Positions 45,096-55,083 of a DNA stretch of 63,822 nucleotides are shown piece by piece. The notes under the pieces were generated by a model. The model was not told the DNA's origin and ran no database searches. It saw only the letters and a program-made list of their open reading frames with translations. The stretch's first letter is position 1. Every line of letters starts with the position of its first letter. The stretch spans positions 1 to 63,822 of the forward strand of contig NZ_JARIEF010000051.1 in assembly GCF_029266915.1 (NCBI RefSeq), written 5' to 3'. The stretch comes from Tissierella sp. Its GTDB lineage: Bacteria; Bacillota; Clostridia; Tissierellales; Tissierellaceae. Position numbers and translations under genes: made by a program.

Positions 45096-48000
45096 ATGAA
45101 AGACTTTTTAATAGATCCTTTAATGAATTTGGATTCCTATAAGAATATAATAAAAACAATAGAAGCCGGAGTAAGCCCTATTGCTAGCTATGGTCTTATA
45201 GATGAATCTCTCAGTCAAATCATAATGAGTTTAAATATTTATACCGGAAGGCAAGTTCTTCTGGTAACTGAAACTGAGCAAAAAAGCAGAATGCTTTATG
45301 AAGATATAATAAATTTATCAGCTATAGATGTAGAGATATTTCCTCAAAAGGAGACTTTTTTCTATGATATAGATCTATCCAGTGATGAAAACTTAAATCA
45401 AAGGCTAAGGGTTATATCAAAACTTAGCAAGGGAGAAGACTTTATAGTTGTAGCATCTATTGAAAGTTTGCTTGATAAGATGATAAATCCCTCTATATTT
45501 AAAGAGTTTACTTCGACCATAGGGGGAGATTCGATAATAGATATAGGAGAGTTTTCCCAAAGATTGGTTTTTTCTGGATATGAAAGAGTCGCAACTGTAG
45601 AAGGGATAGGACAGTTCAGTATAAGGGGGGGCATAATAGATGTCTACCCTCCTGGAGCGAAATATCCCTACAGGATAGAACTCTTTGATGATGAAATAGA
45701 CAGTATTAGAGAGTTTGATATCTTAAGTCAAAGATCACTTGATATGGTTGAAAAGATTAAAATAACTCCCACTCAAGAGATACTTATATTGGAAGATAAA
45801 AAAGAGTTAATAATAAAAGATATCCAAAAAGATCTAAAAGCTTACAAAAACAATGAAAAAATACTAGAAAAATTTAATAATTATATAGAAATACTCAAGG
45901 AAAACTCGGTTTTGAAAAACAAAGATATAATAACCCCATTTATACCTAAAGAAGCTATAGGCTCTGTTATTGATTATTTTAAAAAGGAAGCTATAGTATT
46001 CCTTCAAGAACCCCAGAGAATAGAACATAGATATAAGGGTTTAGAAGAAAACAGGATATTCAAAATCACTGATCTATTAGAAGCTGGAGAGGTTACTAGG
46101 CGTCATATAGATACAAACTGGAGATATGATGAAATTATACCCTCTATAGAAGAGAGACAAGTTATAACCAACAGCATGATTCTTCAAAGACAGGGAAAGT
46201 TTACTCCAAAAGAGATATTCAACTTCTCCATGAAGTCGACCAATAATTATCACAGCAAGATGGATATGCTAGTTGAAGATCTAAATCATTACAAATATAG
46301 AGGATTTAAAATAATTATACTATCGGGAACTCAAGAAAGAGGATTAAGACTTAAAGAGGCTTTTGATGATCTAGGCTTTGAAATTAGTTTTTCTGAAGAA
46401 CGGGATATGGAAATAAAATCAAATCAAGCTATAATAACACCGGGAAGTATACATGGAGGATTTGAATATTCGGATTTAAAACTAATAGTTATAAGTGATA
46501 AGGAAATATTCGGAGCTCAAAAGAAAAAGCTTAAAAGGAGCAAAAAAGAAAAGAAAAAAGAATCTATAAATCTTGGGGATTTAGAAATAGGTTCATATAT
46601 AGTCCACGAAAATCATGGTATCGGAAGATATGAAGGAATAGAACAGCTAGATATTCAGGGAATAAAAAAAGATTACCTGACTATAAGATATAAAAACGAT
46701 GATAAATTATATATTGCTATAGATCAGATGAATCTAGTGCAAAAGTATATAGGAGCAGACACCGCAAAACCTAGACTTAACAAGCTCAACAGTATTGAGT
46801 GGAAAAATACCAAGGCAAGAGCAAAAAAAGAAGTAGAGGGGATGGCAGTAGATCTCTTAAACCTATATGCCAAAAGAGAAACTCAAAAGGGCTATAGTTT
46901 CAGCAAGGATACTATCTGGCAGAGGCAGTTTGAAGACTTGTTTCCCTATGAAGATACAAGAGGCCAGGCAAGCTCTTCCTATGAAATAAAGAGAGACATG
47001 GAAAAGGAAAAGCCTATGGATAGGCTGCTTTGCGGAGATGTAGGCTATGGAAAGACAGAAGTGGCCCTTAGAGCAGCCTTTAAAGCCATAATGGACGGCA
47101 AACAAGTAGCTATTCTTGTACCTACAACTATTCTAGCCCAGCAGCATTACAATACAATGGTTGAAAGGTTTAGAGATTTCCCTATAAATATAGGACTTCT
47201 AAGCCGCTTTAGAACTCCACGGCTTCAAAAACTTACTATAGAAGCCTTAAAAGAAGGAAATGTTGATATAGTAGTTGGAACCCACCGGATACTCTCTAAA
47301 GATATAAAGTTCAAAAACCTGGGTCTTCTGATAATAGATGAAGAGCAAAGGTTTGGAGTAAAACATAAGGAGACAGTAAAAGAATTAAAAACAAATGTTG
47401 ATGTTTTAACCCTTACAGCTACTCCGATTCCAAGGACCCTTCATATGTCACTGGTGGGGATAAGGGATATGAGTGTTATAGAAGATCCTCCGGAGGAGAG
47501 GTACCCTATACAGACCTATATAGTTGAGTTTAATCCTCAGATGATCAAGGATGCCATTTTAAAAGAGATGGCTAGGGGTGGACAAGTATACTTTGTCTAT
47601 AACCGAGTACAGACCATAGACAAGATGGCCAATGAAATCCGAAAGTTAGTGCCTGAGGCAAATGTAGGAATAGGTCATGGACAAATGGGAGAGCGTCAAC
47701 TAGAAGGAGTTATGATGGACTTTCTGGAGGGAGAATATGACGTTTTAGTCTGCACAACTATAATCGAAACCGGTCTTGATATTCCAAATGTAAACACTAT
47801 AATCGTCTATGATGCAGATAAGATGGGGCTATCTCAACTCTATCAACTAAGGGGAAGAGTTGGAAGAACTAACAGAATGGCTTACGGATATTTTACCTAT
47901 CAAACTGATAAGGTCCTAACTGAAGTTGCTGAAAAAAGGCTTCATGCTATAAAAGAATTTACAGAGTTTGGTTCAGGCTTTAAAATTGCCATGCGAGATT

Positions 48001-48590
48001 TAGAAATAAGAGGCTCTGGAAATCTCTTAGGTCTTCAGCAGTCAGGGCACATTGAAGCTATAGGCTACGATCTCTATGTTAAGTTCCTAGGTGCCGCTAT
48101 AAGAAGACTCAAGGGCGAAAAGGTAGAAGAAGAGATAGAAACTACAGTAGATATAAAGATAGATAGCTTTATACCATCTAAGTTCATAGAAGATGAAGAA
48201 ATAAAAATAGAAGTTTACAAGAAAATAGCAGTAATAGAAGACCAAGAAGACTACAGTGAGCTCTTAGATGAACTTATAGATAGATTTGGAGATATACCAA
48301 GACAGATAGAAAATCTTATGGATATATCTTTGATAAAATCAATTGCAAATAAAAATAAGATAAAAAATATTATACAGATAGATGATATAGTAAGATTTGA
48401 CCTTCTTTCAAATAGAGATTTAGATCTTGAGTTGATAAATGATCTGTCAATTAAATATGGAAGAGCACTTACTTTTAGCTTGTCCAACAGTCCCTTTATA
48501 GAACTAAAGATCAAAAAAGATGTATTAAAGACTGTAAAAATTATACTAGATAGAATTAATCATTTCAATAAAGAGAAAACTAATGTATAA
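45096..48590 (+). CDS. mfd: Transcription-repair coupling factor
   Basis: The 1164-residue ATP-driven translocase removes stalled RNA polymerase at DNA damage and recruits UvrA. The UvrB-like N-terminal part (about 1-350) includes GQFSIRGGIIDVYPPG. The polymerase-interacting CarD-like domain (about 490-560) has GSYIVHENHGIGRYEG. The helicase core shows Walker A GDVGYGKT (647-654), DEEQ (748-751), the TATPIPRT motif and GRVGRTNRMAYGY. A C-terminal UvrA-masking domain (about 1010-1150) follows. The length is typical. An AGGAG site precedes the ATG. Confidence 0.97.
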   Translation: MKDFLIDPLMNLDSYKNIIKTIEAGVSPIASYGLIDESLSQIIMSLNIYTGRQVLLVTETEQKSRMLYEDIINLSAIDVEIFPQKETFFYDIDLSSDENLNQRLRVISKLSKGEDFIVVASIESLLDKMINPSIFKEFTSTIGGDSIIDIGEFSQRLVFSGYERVATVEGIGQFSIRGGIIDVYPPGAKYPYRIELFDDEIDSIREFDILSQRSLDMVEKIKITPTQEILILEDKKELIIKDIQKDLKAYKNNEKILEKFNNYIEILKENSVLKNKDIITPFIPKEAIGSVIDYFKKEAIVFLQEPQRIEHRYKGLEENRIFKITDLLEAGEVTRRHIDTNWRYDEIIPSIEERQVITNSMILQRQGKFTPKEIFNFSMKSTNNYHSKMDMLVEDLNHYKYRGFKIIILSGTQERGLRLKEAFDDLGFEISFSEERDMEIKSNQAIITPGSIHGGFEYSDLKLIVISDKEIFGAQKKKLKRSKKEKKKESINLGDLEIGSYIVHENHGIGRYEGIEQLDIQGIKKDYLTIRYKNDDKLYIAIDQMNLVQKYIGADTAKPRLNKLNSIEWKNTKARAKKEVEGMAVDLLNLYAKRETQKGYSFSKDTIWQRQFEDLFPYEDTRGQASSSYEIKRDMEKEKPMDRLLCGDVGYGKTEVALRAAFKAIMDGKQVAILVPTTILAQQHYNTMVERFRDFPINIGLLSRFRTPRLQKLTIEALKEGNVDIVVGTHRILSKDIKFKNLGLLIIDEEQRFGVKHKETVKELKTNVDVLTLTATPIPRTLHMSLVGIRDMSVIEDPPEERYPIQTYIVEFNPQMIKDAILKEMARGGQVYFVYNRVQTIDKMANEIRKLVPEANVGIGHGQMGERQLEGVMMDFLEGEYDVLVCTTIIETGLDIPNVNTIIVYDADKMGLSQLYQLRGRVGRTNRMAYGYFTYQTDKVLTEVAEKRLHAIKEFTEFGSGFKIAMRDLEIRGSGNLLGLQQSGHIEAIGYDLYVKFLGAAIRRLKGEKVEEEIETTVDIKIDSFIPSKFIEDEEIKIEVYKKIAVIEDQEDYSELLDELIDRFGDIPRQIENLMDISLIKSIANKNKIKNIIQIDDIVRFDLLSNRDLDLELINDLSIKYGRALTFSLSNSPFIELKIKKDVLKTVKIILDRINHFNKEKTNV

Positions 48591-48643
48591 TATACAATGT
48601 GTAATAAAGAATTTTATATAAAGTAAAAGAGGAGATGTTTTGA

Positions 48644-49648
48644 TTGTTTAATATTAAAAAGAAAAATTTAGCACTAGTAGTTGTGATGCTTGTCTTAGCT
48701 ATGGTGGTAAATGGTTGTACCAAGAAAGCACCAGAAGGTGTTGCGGCAATAGTCAATAAAGAAGAAATAAAAAAAGAAAGTCTGGATAAGGAATATGCTA
48801 TATATAAAAACCTATATATAAATCAACTAGGTGAAGATGTATTAGAACAAGTAGGACCAAGCGGAAAAGTTTTTAAAGAAGAACTTAAAGATGAAGTTTT
48901 AACTAAACTTATCTTAGAGAAGGTAATTTTCCAAGATGCAAAAAAAGAAAAGATAGAAGTAACAGATGAAGAAATAGATCAGACTATAGAAACTATGAAG
49001 GAATCTATGGGAGGTCAGGAACAGTTAGATGAATTCCTAGAGAGTGTAGGAATGGATGAAGAATATTTTAGAGAAAATACTAGAAGAGATATCCTAGTAC
49101 AGAAACATAAAGCAAATTTTGTTGAAAACTTTGATCTAAAAGATAAAGAAGCAGAAGAATTTTTCAATGAAAACAAGGATAAGCTAATTATAATTAAAGC
49201 AAAACATATATTAGTTGAGACTGAAGAAAAAGGTAAGGAAATATTAGAAGCTCTTAAAAATGGCGGAGACTTTAAGAAACTAGCTATGGAAAACTCTCAA
49301 GATGCAAACACTTCAATTGTCGGAGGGGATTTGGGGTATTTCTCTAGAGGACATAATCCAGAAGAATTTGATAAGGTAGTATTTGACTTAGAAGAGGGTC
49401 AATTATCTCCTTTAATTAAAACAGAAATAGGTTTTCATATAGTAGAAGTAGAAGAGAGAAAAGATACATTTGAAGCTTTAAAACCTGAGTTGTCAGGACT
49501 TATAAAAGAGAACAAGTATGAAGAACATATTAAAAAACTAGAAGCGGATGCTGATGTAGAAGACTTTGTAACAGTAAAAGAAGAAAAGAAAAACATAGAT
49601 ATAGATGAAAAAGAAGGAAAAGAAGATAAAGATAAAAAAGATAAATAG
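48644..49648 (+). CDS. prsA: PrsA/SurA-type peptidyl-prolyl isomerase lipoprotein
   Basis: The 334-residue extracellular foldase is anchored as a lipoprotein: signal helix about 9-24 and lipobox cysteine C25 (VVNGC). A SurA-like helical region (about 30-180) precedes a parvulin domain (about 185-275; AKHILVETEEKG, GGDLGYFSRG, GFHIVEVEER). The C-terminal tail is highly charged and rich in E, D and K. The start is TTG after GGAG. In most spore-forming clostridia spoVT follows prsA; here the next gene is mazG. A strong terminator closes the transcript. Confidence 0.93.
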   Translation: MFNIKKKNLALVVVMLVLAMVVNGCTKKAPEGVAAIVNKEEIKKESLDKEYAIYKNLYINQLGEDVLEQVGPSGKVFKEELKDEVLTKLILEKVIFQDAKKEKIEVTDEEIDQTIETMKESMGGQEQLDEFLESVGMDEEYFRENTRRDILVQKHKANFVENFDLKDKEAEEFFNENKDKLIIIKAKHILVETEEKGKEILEALKNGGDFKKLAMENSQDANTSIVGGDLGYFSRGHNPEEFDKVVFDLEEGQLSPLIKTEIGFHIVEVEERKDTFEALKPELSGLIKENKYEEHIKKLEADADVEDFVTVKEEKKNIDIDEKEGKEDKDKKDK

Positions 49649-49654
49649 ACAATA

Positions 49655-49697
49655 ATAAAGCGACTTAAGTTCTCTAGAGAGCTTAAGTCGCTTTTAA
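49655..49697 (+). terminator. Intrinsic terminator after prsA
   Basis: The long stem AAAGCGACTTAAG / CTTAAGTCGCTTT with an extended loop pairing (TTCTCTAGAGAG) ends in T residues. Confidence 0.88.
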
Positions 49698-49763
49698 GCA
49701 GATAGAGCTAGTAAGTCTAATATGATATAATGTTTAAAAGATGAAGAATAAGGAGAAATATAA

Positions 49764-51221
49764 ATGGGGAAAATTTATGTAATAGGTTTAGGGCCTGGTA
49801 GTGTGGAAGATTTAACACTGGGAGCAGTTAAGCGAATAGAAAAAGGAAGCAGGCATTTCGTAAGAACAGAAAACCACCCAACTATAGAGTATTTCAAAGA
49901 AAAGGAAATAGTCTATAAATCTTTTGACTACTTATATGAGACAAAAGATGAATTTAAAGATGTTTATGAAACAATTGCAGATACTTTATTAAAAGAAGCT
50001 AAAGGCGAAGAGGATATAAACTATTTTGTCCCTGGCAACCCCTTAGTTGCCGAGAAAACTGTAGAGATCTTAATAGAGCGTGGAGAAGATATAGAGATAG
50101 TTACTGGAATGAGTTTTATAGATCCCTTGATAATGAGTGTTAAGAGAGATCCCATAAATGGACTTAAAATAGTTGATGGAACAGTTTTTGACTTTGGGAT
50201 GATAGATATAAATATGGATACTATAGTAACTCAGGTTTATAATCAAAGGATCATCTCAGAAATAAAGATCATCCTATCAGAAGTATATGGTGATGAGTAT
50301 AAAATCTATATTATTGATAGTGCGGGTATAAAAAATCAGGAAATAGTAGAAAATATTCCTATATATATGTTGGATAGATTTGAAAAAATTGGGTATTTAA
50401 CAAGTATATATATTCCTAGAATCGAAAAGACTCAAAAAGAAGTATTTGATTTTAGTGATATTATAAAAATAATGGAGAAGCTTAGAGGAGAAGATGGATG
50501 CCCATGGGATATAAAACAAACTCATGAATCCCTAAGAGCTTGTATGCTTGAAGAAGCTTATGAGCTTGTAGATGCAATCGACAAAGGTGATGTAGACTCT
50601 ATTATAGAGGAACTTGGAGATGTACTCTTGCAAGTTATATTTCACGCCAATATTGCTTCTGATGAAGGTGAATTCGGCATAATGGATGTAACCACTGCTC
50701 TTGCTAGCAAGCTTATTTTTAGGCATCCACATATTTTTTTAGATGAAAAGGTGGTAAATTCCGAAGAAGTAGTATATAATTGGGATAGACTTAAGGAATT
50801 GCAACAAGGGCTTAAGACTACACAAGAAAAAATGGATCATATTTCTGGACTTCCTTCCTTGATAAAAGGATTGAAGATTCAAGAACTTGCTGCCAAAGTT
50901 GGATTTGATTGGCCAGATGTTAGCGGGGCTATTGAAAAGATAAAAGAGGAATATCTAGAGGTTATAGAAGTTGTAGATTCTTCTGAAGAAAACTTTGAAA
51001 GGGAAGAAGAAGAAATAGGAGATTTATTCTTTACAGTAGTTAATTTAGCTAGATTTTTAAATATAGATCCTGAGGTAGCTATGAATCGTGCCAATCATAA
51101 ATTTATAGACAGATTTAAATTTATGGAAGAGCGATCCAAAGAAATGGAAACTAATTTAAAGGACATGTCACTAGATGAGATGGAAGAATTATGGAATTTA
51201 GCTAAAAAAAATAAGTTTTAG
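49764..51221 (+). CDS. mazG: Fused tetrapyrrole-methylase-like / MazG nucleotide pyrophosphohydrolase (YabN)
   Basis: The 485-residue protein joins a SAM-dependent methylase-like domain (about 1-220, with VIGLGPGSVEDLTLGA and a PGNPLVAEKT loop) to a MazG domain (about 230-480). The MazG half shows CPWDIKQTHESLRACMLEEA-type residues, then EEAYELVDAID and EELGDVLLQVIFHA, which bind magnesium. MazG removes aberrant or excess nucleoside triphosphates; the role of the methylase part is unknown. This fusion is standard in Firmicutes. It lies between prsA and hup with no spoVT. Confidence 0.94.
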   Translation: MGKIYVIGLGPGSVEDLTLGAVKRIEKGSRHFVRTENHPTIEYFKEKEIVYKSFDYLYETKDEFKDVYETIADTLLKEAKGEEDINYFVPGNPLVAEKTVEILIERGEDIEIVTGMSFIDPLIMSVKRDPINGLKIVDGTVFDFGMIDINMDTIVTQVYNQRIISEIKIILSEVYGDEYKIYIIDSAGIKNQEIVENIPIYMLDRFEKIGYLTSIYIPRIEKTQKEVFDFSDIIKIMEKLRGEDGCPWDIKQTHESLRACMLEEAYELVDAIDKGDVDSIIEELGDVLLQVIFHANIASDEGEFGIMDVTTALASKLIFRHPHIFLDEKVVNSEEVVYNWDRLKELQQGLKTTQEKMDHISGLPSLIKGLKIQELAAKVGFDWPDVSGAIEKIKEEYLEVIEVVDSSEENFEREEEEIGDLFFTVVNLARFLNIDPEVAMNRANHKFIDRFKFMEERSKEMETNLKDMSLDEMEELWNLAKKNKF

Positions 51222-51290
51222 TTGTAAAATGTTGGAATGTTTATTAAAATATAACAATAGAATAAACAATTATTTTAAGGAGGAAGAATA

Positions 51291-51593
51291 ATGAATAAAT
51301 CAGAATTAATAGCTAGTATAGCAGATAAGAGTGAACTTACTAAGAAAGACGCAGAGGCTGCGTTAAACGGTTTCATTCAATCAGTTTCAGAATCACTAGA
51401 AAAAGAAGAAAAAGTTCAACTTGTTGGATTTGGTACTTTCGAAGTTAGACACAGAAAAGCTAGAGAAGGTAGAAACCCAAGAAATCCTGAAGAAGTAATC
51501 CAAATACCAGCATCTAAAGCACCAGTATTTAAAGCTGGTAAAAACTTGAAAGAAACTGTAAACACAAAAAGTAAGAGCAAGAATAAAAAATAA
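51291..51593 (+). CDS. hup: HU-family DNA-binding protein
   Basis: The 100-residue protein is a histone-like dimer that bends and packs DNA. It opens MNKSELIASIADKSELTKKDAE and has VQLVGFGTFEVRHRKAREGRNP, the beta arm, at about 41-62, followed by PASKAPVFKAGKNLKETVN. A lysine-rich tail of about ten residues is slightly longer than usual. The AAGGAGG site is strong, as expected for an abundant protein. An imperfect terminator hairpin follows. Confidence 0.96.
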   Translation: MNKSELIASIADKSELTKKDAEAALNGFIQSVSESLEKEEKVQLVGFGTFEVRHRKAREGRNPRNPEEVIQIPASKAPVFKAGKNLKETVNTKSKSKNKK

Positions 51594-51633
51594 AGATAAA
51601 GATCGGGTCCTTGACCTGGTCTTTATTTTTAAA
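51594..51633 (+). terminator. Probable terminator after hup
   Basis: The imperfect stem AAAGATCGGGTC / GACCTGGTCTTT is followed by a T-rich run. Confidence 0.65.
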
Positions 51634-51656
51634 ATTTTTTAAAAGGGGAGAAAACT

Positions 51657-51899
51657 ATGAGGATTGATAAATTCTTAAAAAACTCTAGAATCATAAAAAG
51701 AAGAACTGTTGCAAAGGAAGCATGCGAACAAGGAAAAGTCTTGATAAACGATAAGACTGCTAAACCAGGAGATGAAGTTAGGGTTAGTGATAGAGTAACT
51801 ATAAACTTTGGAAATGGAAGCAAATCATTTGAAATACTTGATACGAAAGATAATGTATCTAAAAGCGGGGCAGCGGATCTTTATAAGATGTTAGACTAA
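51657..51899 (+). CDS. rqcP: S4-domain ribosome-quality-control protein RqcP (YabO)
   Basis: The 80-residue protein is a single S4 RNA-binding domain (RIDKFLKNSRIIKRRTVAKE, then EQGKVLINDKTAKPGDEV). In Bacillus it works with RqcH on stalled 50S subunits to add alanine tails. GGGGAG precedes the ATG. In spore formers yabP and yabQ follow it; here the next gene is divIC after a 190 bp gap with a promoter. Confidence 0.92.
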   Translation: MRIDKFLKNSRIIKRRTVAKEACEQGKVLINDKTAKPGDEVRVSDRVTINFGNGSKSFEILDTKDNVSKSGAADLYKMLD

Positions 51900-51976
51900 G
51901 AGTTTTACTTTTAAAGCCCTTAAGCTAAGGGAAAATTAATATTTCTAATCTTGTCTTTAAATAAACAAAGATTAAG

Positions 51977-52005
51977 TTGATATTTTATCTAATTAGTGAG
52001 ATAAT
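51977..52005 (+). promoter_or_regulatory. Probable sigma-A promoter of divIC
   Basis: TTGATA (51977-51982), a 17-base spacer and GATAAT (52000-52005) lie 85 bp before the divIC start. Confidence 0.55.
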
Positions 52006-52089
52006 TAAAACAATATTAATATCTTTGTCAAGTATTTGTTAGAAGTAACTTAATATATAAGATAAAAAAGGAAAATAGGTGGGATGTTT

Positions 52090-52419
52090 ATGATTAAGAA
52101 CAAAAAGAAAAAGAAAATAAAACTTCGTCATATTATCATCATGTTTTTTTCTATCTATATATTGCTTATAATTGTGAATCAAAATAACTTGAAAAAAGAA
52201 TTGGCACTTAAAGAAGAACAAGTACAAAAAGAAATCTCTATACTCCAAACAGATATAGAAGATCTAAACAATCAAATTGAAAAAAAAGAAAGTATTGAAT
52301 TTTTAGAAAATGTAGCAAGGGAAGAACTTGGAATGGTAAAACCCAATGAAATAATCTACATTGACAAGGGAAAGTTTAAAAATTCTGTATTTAATTTTTT
52401 TAACAAACCAATCGATTGA
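52090..52419 (+). CDS. divIC: DivIC/FtsB-family septum formation initiator
   Basis: The 109-residue protein has a lysine-rich cytoplasmic start (about 1-16), one membrane helix (about 17-34), a coiled coil (about 38-75) and a short outer domain ending VAREELGMVKPNEIIYID, the family signature. It belongs to the divisome. I favour the ATG at 52090, after AGGTGGG; the ATG at 52084 is too close to it. It sits at the usual place between rqcP and the S1-domain gene. Confidence 0.87.
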   Translation: MIKNKKKKKIKLRHIIIMFFSIYILLIIVNQNNLKKELALKEEQVQKEISILQTDIEDLNNQIEKKESIEFLENVAREELGMVKPNEIIYIDKGKFKNSVFNFFNKPID

Positions 52420-52482
52420 CATAAACTTGTTTCTAATATATACTAAAATTGAAAATATTATTCAAGGAGGAATTATTTATTT

Positions 52483-52887
52483 ATGCCTGTATCTGTTGGA
52501 GAAATAATTGAAGGTACTGTAACTGGTATTACAAATTTTGGTGCATTTGTTCAATTGCCAGAGGGGAAAAATGGATTAGTCCATATTTCAGAAATCTCGC
52601 ATGACTATGTAGAAAAGGTAGGAGATTACTTAAAAAGAAATGAGAAGATCAAGGTTAAGGTTCTTTCTATAACTTCAGACGGTAAGATTAGTCTTTCTAT
52701 TAGACAAGCAAAGCCAAAGACTAAAAAACCTATGGAAATAGATTGGAATAAACCTGAAGATACTCAAAAACATATGTCTTTTGAGGACAAACTTAATAGT
52801 TTTCTAAAAGATAGTAACGATAAAATGGATCAATTGAAATCAAGAGAACCTAAAAGAAGCAATATAAAGACAAGAAAAGAAGATTAA
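52483..52887 (+). CDS. S1 RNA-binding domain protein (YabR-like)
   Basis: The 134-residue protein has one S1 domain at the start (about 1-75: GEIIEGTVTGITNFGAFVQL, GLVHISEISHDYV, KVKVLSI, GKISLSIRQ) and a charged C-terminal tail. It binds RNA and resembles Bacillus YabR; its role is not defined. AGGAGG lies twelve bases before the ATG. A strong terminator follows, at the point where many clostridia carry spoIIE. Confidence 0.9.
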   Translation: MPVSVGEIIEGTVTGITNFGAFVQLPEGKNGLVHISEISHDYVEKVGDYLKRNEKIKVKVLSITSDGKISLSIRQAKPKTKKPMEIDWNKPEDTQKHMSFEDKLNSFLKDSNDKMDQLKSREPKRSNIKTRKED

Positions 52888-52889
52888 CA

Positions 52890-52936
52890 AGAAAAAAGTA
52901 AAAAACTAAACTAGTTTAGTTTTTTACTTTTTTTAA
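52890..52936 (+). terminator. Intrinsic terminator
   Basis: The stem AAAAGTAAAAAACTAAACT / AGTTTAGTTTTTTACTTTT is followed by T residues, after the S1-domain gene. Confidence 0.88.
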
Positions 52937-53055
52937 TGTGATATACTGAAAGTATAAATAGAAAACATAGTGAGAGATATACAATAAAGCTTAAAAGGAA
53001 ACAAACTATAGCTCTAGCTATATATCGTTTATATAAAATTAAAGTGGTGATAAAG

Positions 53056-54480
53056 TTGGAAAATAAAGTGTTTAATACAGTTGTAAAACATGGACTGATA
53101 GTAAAGCATGATAATATTATATTGGGTTTATCGGGGGGACCTGATTCTATGGCTCTTCTTCATATTTTATTATCTATTAAAGATAGGATTGATTTTAAGC
53201 TTATTATTGCCCATATAAATCATGGTGTCAGGGGAGAAGATGCCTTAAAAGATGAAATGTTTGTAAAGAAAACAGCCCAAGATTTAAATCTTCCTTATTT
53301 CTCCAAGCAAGCAGATATGATAGGATTAGCAAAAGAAGAAGGAATATCTGCAGAGGAGGCTGGGAGAAAAATTAGATATGGGTTTTTTAGGGAAATTATT
53401 AAAAGACAAGGACGGGGTAAGATTGCCGTAGCCCATAATAAAAAAGACCAGGCTGAAACCCTTCTAATGAGGATTATGAGAGGAACGGGAATCGATGGTC
53501 TTAAGGGAATGGATTTTAAAACTCTTGATATAATAAGACCCCTACTAGATATTGACAGATGGGAAATAGAAGACTATATAAGAAAAAACTCTATAGATAC
53601 AGTTTTGGATACAACTAATTTAGAAACTATATATGCCAGAAATAAAGTCAGGCTAGAACTTATGCCTTATATAGAGTCGAACTTTAATCCCAATATAGTA
53701 GATACTCTTTTTAGACTTTCAGAAAATGCCTCTTTAGATAGTGAATTTTTGGAAAGCTATACTTCTAAAAGATATAAACACTTAATAGGAAAAACTAATC
53801 CCTCCTCTATAACTTTTAGACAAGATACATTCACAAATGAAGACCTTGCCATACAAAGAAGACTTATCAGAAAGGCTATACTAGAACTGACAGGTTCCCT
53901 TCAAGGACTAGAAGATATTCATGTATCTAATATTATAGAGCTTTTTCAAAGGCAGGAAACCGGAAAGATGATAAATCTTCCAAACTCTATAGCAGCAAAA
54001 GTAGTCTATGATGATCTGATTATAGAAGACCGATCTCATAAAGCCGACAAAACTAAGCAAAGGCAAGGGTTAGTACAGATTTTGAAGCCTGGAAAAAATA
54101 TACTGGAAGACCATGGAATAGAGTTGGATCTTGAAGTTGTAGATTTTGATCATATTTATCTTAAAAGCAAGGCTAAAAACATAAAATACTTTGATCACAG
54201 CAAAATAGTTGGTAACCTTATGGTTAGAACCAGGAAAAATGGAGACAAGTTTAATCCTTTTGGAATGCAGGGAAGTAAAAAAATAAAAGATTACTTTATT
54301 GATGAAAAAATACCAAGAGATTTAAGGAATCAAATTCCTCTCCTTATAGATGAAACTAATATCCTATGGGTAATAGGTTATAGAACAAGCGAAATTTATA
54401 AATTAGACAAGGCAGGCAAGAAAGTTTTAAAGGTTGAGATTAAAACTATTAAAAATCAGGAGGCAGATTATGAAAAATGA
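53056..54480 (+). CDS. tilS: tRNA(Ile)-lysidine synthase
   Basis: The enzyme converts C34 of tRNA-Ile(CAU) to lysidine so that it reads AUA codons, which must be common in this AT-rich genome. The P-loop is SGGPDS (26-31), with AHINHGVRG, AHNKKDQAETLLMRIMRGTG (about 127-146) and the C-terminal MVRTRKNGDKFNPFGMQG-type domain. I chose TTG at 53056 after GGTGA; an in-frame GTG at 53044 is possible. hpt begins inside its last codons. Confidence 0.93.
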   Translation: MENKVFNTVVKHGLIVKHDNIILGLSGGPDSMALLHILLSIKDRIDFKLIIAHINHGVRGEDALKDEMFVKKTAQDLNLPYFSKQADMIGLAKEEGISAEEAGRKIRYGFFREIIKRQGRGKIAVAHNKKDQAETLLMRIMRGTGIDGLKGMDFKTLDIIRPLLDIDRWEIEDYIRKNSIDTVLDTTNLETIYARNKVRLELMPYIESNFNPNIVDTLFRLSENASLDSEFLESYTSKRYKHLIGKTNPSSITFRQDTFTNEDLAIQRRLIRKAILELTGSLQGLEDIHVSNIIELFQRQETGKMINLPNSIAAKVVYDDLIIEDRSHKADKTKQRQGLVQILKPGKNILEDHGIELDLEVVDFDHIYLKSKAKNIKYFDHSKIVGNLMVRTRKNGDKFNPFGMQGSKKIKDYFIDEKIPRDLRNQIPLLIDETNILWVIGYRTSEIYKLDKAGKKVLKVEIKTIKNQEADYEK

Positions 54481-55021
54481 TATTAAGACGGTACTTATTA
54501 CAGAAGAGGCAATATTAAAAAGAATTAAGGAACTTGGAGATGAAATAACATCAGACTATAAAGATAAGGATCTTATGGTAGTTGGTATACTTAAAGGTGC
54601 TGTTGTTTTCATGTCAGAGCTTTGTAAAAGAATAGACCTTCCTATAGATATGGACTTTATGAGCGTTTCAAGTTATGGCTCATCTTCTAAATCTACTGGA
54701 GAAGTTAAGATAATAAAAGATTTAGATGGTTCAGTAGAGGGTAAGCATGTACTTATAGTTGAAGATATTATAGATACTGGACTTACACTTTCATATTTAA
54801 CAGATAATTTAAAAAAACGCGGCGCAGAAAGCGTGAAAATTATAACCTTATTAGATAAAACAATTAGAAGAAACTTAGAAGTAAAAGTAGATTATCTGGG
54901 ATTTGAAGTTCCCGATGAATTTATAATTGGTTTTGGTTTAGATTATGCTGAGAGATATAGAAATCTTCCTTTTGTAGCCGCTTTAAAAGAAGAGGTATAT
55001 AGTGATGGGAATATTGAATAA
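54470..55021 (+). CDS. hpt: Hypoxanthine phosphoribosyltransferase
   Basis: The 183-residue salvage enzyme makes IMP or GMP from hypoxanthine or guanine and PRPP. The PRPP loop reads VEDIIDTGLTLSYL (about 98-111), with GILKGAVVFMSEL and DFMSVSSYGSSSKSTG upstream and VPDEFIIGFGLDYAE near the end. I set the start at 54470, six bases after AGGAGG, so the gene overlaps the end of tilS by 11 bp, as is usual in this operon. Confidence 0.95.
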   Translation: MKNDIKTVLITEEAILKRIKELGDEITSDYKDKDLMVVGILKGAVVFMSELCKRIDLPIDMDFMSVSSYGSSSKSTGEVKIIKDLDGSVEGKHVLIVEDIIDTGLTLSYLTDNLKKRGAESVKIITLLDKTIRRNLEVKVDYLGFEVPDEFIIGFGLDYAERYRNLPFVAALKEEVYSDGNIE

Positions 55022-55083
55022 GTAAATCTGTTATGGTATAATATAAAAATATTAACTACCCGTATGGGGAGGGAGGACTACGA